The notes under the pieces: generated by a model
Database searches by the model: none
The model's input: the letters and a program-made list of their open reading frames with translations, nothing else
Told to the model about the DNA's origin: nothing
Shown here: positions 57,313 to 64,000 of the stretch, piece after piece
Position numbering within the stretch: the stretch's first letter is position 1
How the letters are laid out: every line of letters starts with the position of its first letter
Made by a program: the position numbers and the translations under genes
Origin: Pseudomonadota bacterium
GTDB taxonomy: Bacteria; Desulfobacterota; Binatia; Binatales; Binataceae
Direction: 5' to 3'
DNA: 64,000 nt
Assembly: GCA_021324885.1 (NCBI GenBank)
Contig: JAJPIF010000022.1
Location: 62,001-126,000, forward strand

Positions 57313-58086
57313 ATGGGTATCGCAGACGGGAAACGCGCCCTGGTGATCGGACTGGCCAATGACAAAAGCCTGGCCTGGCCGATCGTTCAGAATCTCAAGG
57401 CGCAGGGCGCGGAAATTGCGCTGACCTACCAGGGCGAGGCGCTGGAGCGGCGGGTCCGCCCGCTGGCCGAGCAGGTTGGCGCAACAGTGCTGGGCGAACT
57501 CGACGTGACCCGGGACGATCAGATCGAATCCACCTTTGCCAGGGTGCGCGAATTATGGGGCGGACTCGACATGCTGGTTCACGCGATCGCCTTTGCCGAA
57601 CGCGAGGATTTGCGCGATCGTTTCCTCACCGTCAGCCGGGCCAATTTCGCGCGATCGCTGGAAATCAGCGCTTATTCGCTGGTGGCGCTGGCGCGCGCGG
57701 CGGAACCGCTGATGGAAGCGCGCGGCGGCGGCGCCATCGTGACGCTGAGCTACCTGGGAGCCGTGCGAGCGGTGCCCAACTACAATGTGATGGGTGTGGC
57801 CAAGGCGGCGCTTGAAGCCTGCGTGCGCTACCTGGCGCTCGATCTCGGGGGAAAAAACATTCGCGTAAACGCGATCAGCGCGGCGCCGGCCCGCACGTTG
57901 TCTTCAGCCGCGATCAAGGGCTTTCACGACATGGCGCACGAGGTGGAGCGGCGCTCGCCCCTTCAGCGCGCGATGGCGATCGACGAGGTCGGCAAGATGG
58001 CGGCAGTGCTGCTTAGTGATATGTCCAGCGGCGTCACCGGCCAGACCGTTTACGTCGACGTCGGTTTCAATATCATGGGGATCTAG
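57313..58086 (+). CDS. fabI: Enoyl-ACP reductase (NADH), FabI type
   Basis: A 257-residue SDR-fold enzyme for the last step of fatty-acid elongation. The nucleotide-binding block is VIGLANDKSLAWPI and the catalytic residues are Tyr147 (SYLGA), Tyr157 (NYNVMG) and Lys164, aligning with E. coli Y146, Y156, K163. GFHDMAHEVERRSP and the C-terminal VDVGFNIMG are family-like, although the usual ISAGPIRT is ISAAPART here. ATG 57313 with GGAGG upstream is preferred over the longer frame from 57133. Confidence 0.92.
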   Translation: MGIADGKRALVIGLANDKSLAWPIVQNLKAQGAEIALTYQGEALERRVRPLAEQVGATVLGELDVTRDDQIESTFARVRELWGGLDMLVHAIAFAEREDLRDRFLTVSRANFARSLEISAYSLVALARAAEPLMEARGGGAIVTLSYLGAVRAVPNYNVMGVAKAALEACVRYLALDLGGKNIRVNAISAAPARTLSSAAIKGFHDMAHEVERRSPLQRAMAIDEVGKMAAVLLSDMSSGVTGQTVYVDVGFNIMGI

Positions 58087-58129
58087 GAAAGGACGCGCCT
58101 GTTATCCACGGCAGAGGGAGACTGGGCAA

Positions 58130-58906
58130 ATGGCGATAATTGCGGTACCCCAGCTGACGGACAATTTTGCCTATCTGATTATCGACGATTCATCCAAAGA
58201 ATGCGGCGTGGTTGACTGCGCCGAGGCGGCCAAGGTGCTGGATGAAGCCAAACGCCAGGGCGTCAATCTGACCACCGTGCTTTCCACCCATTGGCATTTC
58301 GATCACGTGGGCGGCAACAAGGACCTGCTGGCCGCGATTCCCAATTTGAGGATCTATGGCGCCAAGGCCGAGCACGGGCGCATCCCGGGTATCACCGACG
58401 CGATCGACGACGGCGATGAAGTCAGGGTGGGCGGTCTGCGCGGACGCGCAATCGGAATACCGGCGCACACCAGCGGACATGTGGCGTATTATTTCCCCAC
58501 CCTCAAATCGGTGTTTTCCGGCGACACCCTGTTTATTGCGGGATGCGGCCGGTTGTTCGAAGGCGGCGCTGCGACCATGCTCCAGTCGCTGAGCAAGCTG
58601 GCGGCATTGCCCGACGACACCAAGGTCTATTGCGGCCACGAATACACGGTCAAGAATCTGGAGTTCGCGCTTACCCTGGAACCGGGCAACAAGATCCTGG
58701 CCGCCAAGCATCAATGGGCCAAACAGATGCGCCGCGAGGGCAAATGGACGGTCCCCTCCACGATTGGCGATGAGAAGCGGTTCAATCCGTTCCTGCGCAC
58801 CGAGAGCCCGGAAATCCGCGCCAACCTCACGCGCATCGCCCCCGAAGTTGACAATGACAACGTCAAGATTTTCGCCAAGATCCGCGAATTGAAAGACCGC
58901 TACTAA
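58130..58906 (+). CDS. gloB: Hydroxyacylglutathione hydrolase (glyoxalase II)
   Basis: A 258-residue metallo-beta-lactamase-fold enzyme. Metal ligands H54, H56, D58 and H59 lie in THWHFDH, later ligands in PAHTSGH, FSGDTLFIAGCGRLFEG and YCGHEYT; the last two are hallmarks of glyoxalase II. The C-terminal HAGH domain (from about 165, ending NVKIFAKIRELKDRY) is present. It cleaves S-lactoylglutathione to lactate. ATG 58130 after GAGGGAG is chosen. It lies 43 bp after fabI on the same strand. Confidence 0.93.
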   Translation: MAIIAVPQLTDNFAYLIIDDSSKECGVVDCAEAAKVLDEAKRQGVNLTTVLSTHWHFDHVGGNKDLLAAIPNLRIYGAKAEHGRIPGITDAIDDGDEVRVGGLRGRAIGIPAHTSGHVAYYFPTLKSVFSGDTLFIAGCGRLFEGGAATMLQSLSKLAALPDDTKVYCGHEYTVKNLEFALTLEPGNKILAAKHQWAKQMRREGKWTVPSTIGDEKRFNPFLRTESPEIRANLTRIAPEVDNDNVKIFAKIRELKDRY

Positions 58907-58941
58907 CGTCTTGTTTTGTCGTTCCACTGCCCGATCATCAC

Positions 58942-59856
58942 TCATTCCTCTTTCGGATCGGGTACCAATTCCCGCACCGCAGCGACGATTGCGTCGGGTG
59001 CTTCCCAGGCCAGGAAATGCCCGGCCTCGGGGATCACGCGGCGCTGATACGGACCTGAGAAGAAGCGGGCGTGGCGCTCGGTCGCCTGCACCGGCGCGAC
59101 ACCGTCGGCGGCGCCATGCAGAGCGATCGTGGGCACGCCAATTTGCGGCATCGCGGACAGCCGCACTTCGATTGCTTCCAGGTCCGGATCGCCGGGCGCC
59201 CATCCAAATCGATGGCGGTAGGAATGGATGACAACCTCGACGAAATCCGGATTGTCGAACGAAGCCGCGGTGCGTTCGTAGGTCGCGTCGTCAAAGCGCC
59301 AGTTCGGCGACCATAGATACCACAGCAATTTGCAGAAGTCGCGCCGATTGGCGGCCAGCCCCGCGCGCCCGCGCTCGGTGGCGAAATACCATTGGTACCA
59401 CATCCGATGCTCCTGGGCCGGCGGCAGCGGCTTGGCGTGGGCGGCGTGATTGAGAATGTTGTAGCCCCCGACGGATATCAGCGCCCGCACGCGCGCGGGC
59501 CACAGCGCGGCCATAACGCATGCCGACCGTCCGCCCCAGTCATAGCCGGCCAGAGTTGCGCGCTCGATTCCAATCCCGTCCATCAGGTCCAGAAGATCGC
59601 GGCCAAGCGCGGCCTGCTGCCCGGAGCGCGGCGTGCTTTGATAGAGAAAGCGGGTGGGGCCGTAGCCGCGCAGATATGGCGCAATCGTGCGGTAGCCGGC
59701 TCGCGTCAACTGCGCGACGGCGCCGTCCCAGGTCCGCGGATCGTCGGGAAATCCATGTAGCAGGATCACCGGGGCGCCGCGCTCCGGTCCCGCCACTTCG
59801 TAAGCGATATCAAGCCTGGGGGTCCGAAGGTGTTCAAGTCTGGGCTGATCGTTCAT
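58942..59856 (-). CDS. Alpha/beta hydrolase, epoxide hydrolase-like
   Basis: A 304-residue enzyme. The oxyanion motif is HGFPDDP, the nucleophile is Asp106 in GYDWGG (an Asp nucleophile as in epoxide hydrolases and haloalkane dehalogenases), and the base is His280 in EAGHFLAWE. LRGYGPT is a further family block. The cap region has MWYQWYFATERGR. It is convergent with gloB, with only 35 bp between the stops. Confidence 0.88.
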   Translation of the reverse strand: MNDQPRLEHLRTPRLDIAYEVAGPERGAPVILLHGFPDDPRTWDGAVAQLTRAGYRTIAPYLRGYGPTRFLYQSTPRSGQQAALGRDLLDLMDGIGIERATLAGYDWGGRSACVMAALWPARVRALISVGGYNILNHAAHAKPLPPAQEHRMWYQWYFATERGRAGLAANRRDFCKLLWYLWSPNWRFDDATYERTAASFDNPDFVEVVIHSYRHRFGWAPGDPDLEAIEVRLSAMPQIGVPTIALHGAADGVAPVQATERHARFFSGPYQRRVIPEAGHFLAWEAPDAIVAAVRELVPDPKEE

Positions 59857-60011
59857 CGCGTTGCTCGCTGTTCTAGACTTGTTAAGGCCTGCAGTGGGGC
59901 GGCCGCAAGCAACAATTTATCCCACAAAGCGATCAGGCGAATGCAGGTTTGGGAAGGGGACCGCCCAGGGGAAGCTTAAGCGCGTCGGCCGGTAAACGGA
60001 CAAAGTGCCTG

Positions 60012-60572
60012 CTAAAACAACACTTTGAGGATCGCACCGATTTTACGCTGCGTGCGAACGCGGTCGAACATCCCGTCGGTGGCCAGCTTCTTGAGCGCCA
60101 GCGCATCCATCTTGGCGTCCAGAATCGAATCGTCATTGTCCAGCAGCGCGATCGCCACCGCGCTGCCGGCCGTTTTCTGGATTTCGTAAGTCTTCTGCAT
60201 CGAACCCAGAACTACATCGATTTGGTGCGACAGCTCCGCGATGCGCGCCTGAAGCGGTTTGCCCTTGACTGAAATCTGCTTTAGCCCTTCGAGGTCCGAG
60301 CTGAGCGCGATCACGCTCTCGGCGACTTCCTCCGAATATTGGTCGTCGCCGGTGGAAAGATAGGCGCGCTGATTGTTGTTGAGGCGATCCAGGTTATCGA
60401 CGATCGAGTCCACGTTTTCCACCACGATCAGGCCGCCTGTCACCGAATTGCTCACCGTGTTCAGAGCGCGATTCAAGACCAGGTGGAAGCAGATGATCAG
60501 GCAGATGACCACCGCGGTCAGGAGGGACGCTATCCTGACGATTCTGGAGTCTTCTGCGAAGGTAAGATCCAT
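60012..60572 (-). CDS. Membrane-anchored CHASE3-domain protein, no output domain
   Basis: A 186-residue protein. One N-terminal membrane helix (about 14-36, IASLLTAVVICLIICFHLVL) is followed by a helical region with VDSIVDNLDRLNNNQRAYLS, TGDDQYSEEVAE and ALLDNDDSILDAKMDAL, resembling the CHASE3 sensor domain. It ends soon after, where a histidine kinase or cyclase normally follows. ATG 60572 has GAAGGA upstream. It could be a sensor stripped of its output or a stand-alone ligand-binding protein. Confidence 0.65.
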   Translation of the reverse strand: MDLTFAEDSRIVRIASLLTAVVICLIICFHLVLNRALNTVSNSVTGGLIVVENVDSIVDNLDRLNNNQRAYLSTGDDQYSEEVAESVIALSSDLEGLKQISVKGKPLQARIAELSHQIDVVLGSMQKTYEIQKTAGSAVAIALLDNDDSILDAKMDALALKKLATDGMFDRVRTQRKIGAILKVLF

Positions 60573-61031
60573 GTTCAAAAATCCTTCGGGTGCCGCGGGA
60601 GTTTGATGCGAGGTACCCTTCAAAGAATATCCGGCGGCACGTCTCAATCAACGCGAACCGCCCCAATCACGCTGTACCGGCTGACTCGCGCAGTTCTTTC
60701 AAGCGAATTTTGTGCCACTGCCATCGGGATTCGCAATCCGATGCCGCGTGTACCCAATCCAATTCGAAGGTTGCGCCAGAAATGCACAATTCCTTCCGCC
60801 AAGGGGCCATCGCACAAATCATCAGCGCCTTGATGCCCGGATTAGATGCAGCCTGATGCCGTTTTCTCCCCATCTGGCAGGTATGCCTGCCGGCTTCCCG
60901 TTGGGTTTGAAGGATGGCGTTTTTATCCGCCTGGCCCTGTGGATATTGCCATTCCCGGCGGCTTGATATGATTGCGCGGCGGAGGGGAGGATCGGTCCGC
61001 CGCTCTCTGCTTCCAAGCGGCCTGCGTATAC
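60573..61031. other. 459-base non-coding stretch with two hairpins
   Basis: No recognisable gene on either strand. GGCAGG-TATG-CCTGCC (60876-60891) and GCGGCGGA-12-TCCGCCGC (60976-61003) are perfect inverted repeats. The second lies 28 bases before the GTG of the AddB-like gene and could affect its expression. The left end holds the ribosome site of the CHASE3 gene. Confidence 0.6.
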
Positions 61032-64000
61032 GTGAACGGACACCCCCAAATAATCACCTCGCCGCGCGCCGCTTTGCGCATCGAGCACGCGCGCGCCTGG
61101 CTGCAATCGCAAAGACCTGATTCCGAGATTCTGCTGGTGGCGGCCAACTGGGAAGCGGCCGACGACCTGGTTCGTTCGCTCGCGGCAAGCCGAGGCGCCC
61201 TGCTCGGAATCCATCGCCTGACGCTCAATCGCCTGATCGGACTGCTGGCCGCCGGCGAATTGGCGGCGCGTGGTCTGGTTCCGCTCAGTCCGCTGGCCGC
61301 GGAGGCGGTCGCCGCCCGTGCAATTCATAAACTTTATTCGCCAACGGGTCCTGAGCGGTCTGCTGGATCTTCCAGCGATTCCCCCGACTTTTTCAGCGAA
61401 GTGGTGCAGCGGCCGGGATTTCCCGGTGCGGTGGCGGAAACCATCGAGGAGGTGCGCCAGGCCGGCATCGATCCCGCTCAACTCAAGGCGGCTGATCGTA
61501 GTGGCGCGGCACTGGGCGCGATCCTGGAGCGGTTCGTATCGGAGCTGAACTCGGCCTCGCTAATCGATCGCGCCGGGTTGATCCGCCTGGCGATCGATGC
61601 GCTCGGGCGGCGGGGGCGATTCACCGGTCTACCCACGCTGTTGCTCGACATTCCCATCGCGAGCGCGGCGCAGCGCGACCTGGTCGCCGCGCTGGCCGCT
61701 CTTGCCCCGGCGGTCCTTGCCACCGTGCCCGCCGGCGACCATCGCACCGAACGCTATCTGGGCGAAGCGTTGGCTGCGCGGTCCGAGAGATTGGAGCAAG
61801 GGGATGGCCCCGAGGCCTCGTCACTGGAATTGCTCCAGCGCCATCTATTTGAAACGTCCGCGCCGCAACGCTGCATGCTGGATGGCAGCGTGGCGATTTT
61901 TTCGGCGCCCGGCGAGTCGCGCGAATGCGTCGAAATCGTGCGCGCGATTCAAGCGCAGGCCCAACGGGGGGTGCCTTTCGACCAAATCGCAGTTCTGATG
62001 CACGCCCCCGCGCAATATCTGCCGCACCTTGAGGAAGCGCTTGGCCGCGCCGAAATTCCGGCCTACTTTTGCGCCGGTACGCGGCGGCCGGAACCGGGCG
62101 GGCGCGCGCTGCTGGCGCTGCTCGCGTGCGCGGCGGAAAGTCTCTCCGCACGCCGCTTCAGCGAATACCTGTCGCTCGCGCAGGTCCCGGATTGGGCAGC
62201 TCCGCAAGGCACTCCGGCGTTCGTCGCGCCCGACCCGGAACTCACACCCGCCGCTCTCGGATCGGAGTTGGAGGTTCCCGCGGCCGCCGATGAATCCACG
62301 TCCTTCATCAATGATCCCACGCCGGTGGTGGAAGGCACGCTGCGGGCGCCGTGGCGATGGGAAGAATTGATCGTCGAAGCCTCGGTGATTGGCAGCCGCG
62401 ACCGATGGCGCCGGCGGCTGGACGGCCTGCGCGAGGAACTATTGCGTAAGCGCGCCGAAATACACAAGGAGGATCCCTCCTCGGCGCGGCTGGACCGTCA
62501 ACTCCTCGACCTCGATCACTTGCGCGAGGTGGCCTTGAAAATCATCGACGCGCTCGCGGCCTTGCCCGGCAAGGCCGTATGGGGAGAATGGCTGGCGCAT
62601 CTGCGCGCTCTGACGGCCTTGGCGATCCGCGATTCGGCCCCGGTGCTCGCGGTGCTGGCGGAGCTGGAGCCGATGGCGCCGGTGGGGCCGATTGAGCTGG
62701 AAGAAGTGCGCAACGTCCTAAGCCGCCGGCTCGGAACCTTGACCGAGCGCCCGCCGCGCCGGCGCTACGGCGCGGTGTTCGTCGGTCCGGCGTCGGCGGC
62801 GCGCGGTCTTTGCTTCGACGTGGTGCTGGTGCCGGCGCTCTCGGAGCGGTTGTTCCCGCGCAAGGTGATCCAGGACCCGATTCTGAACGATGAGGCGCGC
62901 AAACGGCTGTCGGACCACCTGGAGGTAGAAGCTGATCGCGTCATGGCCGAACGGCTGGCGCTGAGAATTGCCGCCGGCGCCGCGCGTCGCCAGCTCTATC
63001 TCTCCTATCCGCGCCTCGACCTCGAACAGGGCCGTCCACGCGTGCCGTCGTTCTACGCGCTTGAAGTGCTGCGCGCGGCGGAGGGGTATTTGCCCGGATT
63101 TGATGAACTGGCGCAGCGCGCGGCGGCGGTCGACTTGCGTCTGGGATGGCCGGCGCCGCCCGACGAACAGCAGGCAATTGATAATGCCGAATTCGATCTG
63201 GCACTGTTGCAAGGGTTGGCCGATACGAATCCCGCGGCTACAACCGGCGCCGCCCATTACCTGCTGAGCGCCAATGTCCATCTGGCGCGCGCGTTGCGGG
63301 CGCGGGCCCGGCGCTGGCTGCGCCGCTGGACCCCGGCGGACGGGCTGGTCGATCCGAATGCGGCGGCGCGCGCCGCGATGGAGCATCATCGGTTGGACCG
63401 CCGGTCGTTTTCCGCAACCGCGCTCCAGCATTATGCGAAATGTCCCTATCGCTTTTTTCTCTACGCCATCCATCGCCTGGAACCGCGCGAGGAGCCCGAG
63501 GCGATCGAGATGCTTGATCCGCTGACACGCGGCTCACTTTTCCACGAGGTGCAATTCGACCTGCTTAGCCAATTGCGTGAACGCGCGATGCTGCCGGTCA
63601 GTGCGGACAATCTGGGCGCGGCGCAGGACCTGGTCGATGGCCGCCTGGACGAGCGCGCCAGGTATTACTATGAAAAGCTGGCCCCCGCGATCAAAAAAGT
63701 GTGGGAAGATGGGATCGCGAGCGTCCGCGCCGATCTGCGCGAGTGGCTGCGCCGGATGGCCGAGGATAGCGGCGGATGGTGTCCGGAGCGCTTCGAGTTG
63801 TCCTTCGGTCTGGCCGATCGCGAGCAGGCCGACCCGGCCAGCAGCGCGGATCCGGTCAACCTGGAATGCGGTATCTGTCTGCGTGGATCGATCGATTTGG
63901 TCGAGCGCAATTCAGCCCACGCCGTGCGTGTGACCGATCACAAGACTGGCAAGGTCCGCGCCGACAAGGGGGTCGTGGTCGGTGGCGGCGCCATCCTCCA
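61032..64000 (+). CDS. AddB-like helicase-nuclease with PD-(D/E)XK nuclease domain (partial)
   Basis: From GTG 61032 one frame stays open for 989 codons to the right edge. The N-terminal half resembles an inactivated UvrD-like helicase (ILLVAANWEAADDLVRSLA, then FDVVLVPALSERLFP). The C-terminal nuclease domain starts SFSATALQHYAKCPYRFFLY, with Cys804, then LTRGSLFHEV. The nuclease motif is GSIDLVE (D955) and VTDHKTGK (D969, K971). This is the layout of AddB, which works with AddA in double-strand break repair; addA would be expected downstream, outside the window. The ribosome site is weak and no better in-frame start exists, since a stop lies in frame 60 bases upstream. Confidence 0.85.
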   Translation, partial: MNGHPQIITSPRAALRIEHARAWLQSQRPDSEILLVAANWEAADDLVRSLAASRGALLGIHRLTLNRLIGLLAAGELAARGLVPLSPLAAEAVAARAIHKLYSPTGPERSAGSSSDSPDFFSEVVQRPGFPGAVAETIEEVRQAGIDPAQLKAADRSGAALGAILERFVSELNSASLIDRAGLIRLAIDALGRRGRFTGLPTLLLDIPIASAAQRDLVAALAALAPAVLATVPAGDHRTERYLGEALAARSERLEQGDGPEASSLELLQRHLFETSAPQRCMLDGSVAIFSAPGESRECVEIVRAIQAQAQRGVPFDQIAVLMHAPAQYLPHLEEALGRAEIPAYFCAGTRRPEPGGRALLALLACAAESLSARRFSEYLSLAQVPDWAAPQGTPAFVAPDPELTPAALGSELEVPAAADESTSFINDPTPVVEGTLRAPWRWEELIVEASVIGSRDRWRRRLDGLREELLRKRAEIHKEDPSSARLDRQLLDLDHLREVALKIIDALAALPGKAVWGEWLAHLRALTALAIRDSAPVLAVLAELEPMAPVGPIELEEVRNVLSRRLGTLTERPPRRRYGAVFVGPASAARGLCFDVVLVPALSERLFPRKVIQDPILNDEARKRLSDHLEVEADRVMAERLALRIAAGAARRQLYLSYPRLDLEQGRPRVPSFYALEVLRAAEGYLPGFDELAQRAAAVDLRLGWPAPPDEQQAIDNAEFDLALLQGLADTNPAATTGAAHYLLSANVHLARALRARARRWLRRWTPADGLVDPNAAARAAMEHHRLDRRSFSATALQHYAKCPYRFFLYAIHRLEPREEPEAIEMLDPLTRGSLFHEVQFDLLSQLRERAMLPVSADNLGAAQDLVDGRLDERARYYYEKLAPAIKKVWEDGIASVRADLREWLRRMAEDSGGWCPERFELSFGLADREQADPASSADPVNLECGICLRGSIDLVERNSAHAVRVTDHKTGKVRADKGVVVGGGAIL

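Noticed and set aside
57573-57600. FabI has Ala where E. coli has Gly93, a triclosan-contact residue
   Set aside because: Other FabI proteins, such as that of Bacillus subtilis, also have Ala here as I recall, so it is no sign of resistance.

Overview
The window is a GC-rich bacterial chromosome segment, densely coding on both strands, from a Gram-negative organism (MlaC-type periplasmic lipid carrier, lipoprotein signal, FabI). The order trigger factor - ClpP - ClpX - Lon - HU, an H+-pyrophosphatase, an F420-type LLM oxidoreductase, several amidohydrolase-2 proteins and a CoxLMS-type molybdenum hydroxylase suggest an uncultivated soil lineage of the old deltaproteobacterial grade, possibly Candidatus Binatota. 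That placement is inference from gene content only.

Layout. 1-2317: alpha-E and circularly permuted ATP-grasp pair (minus), running off the left edge. 2592-5457: crotonase, cyclase-family hydrolase and a divergent metallo-beta-lactamase-fold enzyme. 5854-7413: hybrid histidine kinase. 7580-13975: tRNA-Val and the proteostasis operon tig-clpP-clpX-lon-hup (minus). 14343-18662: H+-pyrophosphatase and a two-gene ABC exporter. 18819-28375: amidohydrolase, esterase, a crotonase remnant coupled to a TMTC-like membrane protein, a DUF3179-Kelch fusion, a site-2 protease overlapping archease tail-to-tail, and an AcuB-like CBS protein. 28576-35912: MlaC, NTF2-like protein, a second esterase, LLM oxidoreductase, two amidohydrolases and an acyl-CoA dehydrogenase. 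36251-44832: possible small RNA, tRNA-Ser, phosphodiesterase, MoaD-like protein, molybdenum hydroxylase CoxL/S/M, a trans-sulfuration enzyme and a methyltransferase with a lipoprotein signal. 44914-50454: a DUF1329 gene split by a 4.26-kb insertion. 50708-64000: DUF488, an M16 peptidase pair, a NorD/CbbO-like VWA protein, methyltransferase, FabI, GloB, an epoxide-hydrolase-like enzyme, a CHASE3 protein and the start of an AddB-like nuclease that runs off the right edge.

The most notable structure is the insertion at 45458-49717. The DUF1329 gene is cut at a TTTATA that appears at both junctions. Joining the halves and removing one TTTATA restores a single 425-codon frame. One end of the insert is the terminal repeat of an IS1380-family element. 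The other end is not the element's own second repeat, which lies 2.67 kb further in, but a degenerate look-alike. Between them lie a complete secreted-protein gene and a methyltransferase gene cut off at the boundary. This is the arrangement produced by ISEcp1, an IS1380-family element that carries off DNA downstream of its transposase by using a surrogate end. The transposase here is frameshifted in a run of six G.

Much of the rest looks like a catabolic complement: amidohydrolases, acyl-CoA dehydrogenase, crotonase, LLM oxidoreductase and molybdenum hydroxylase could act together on ring or amide compounds, but no substrate can be read from the sequence.
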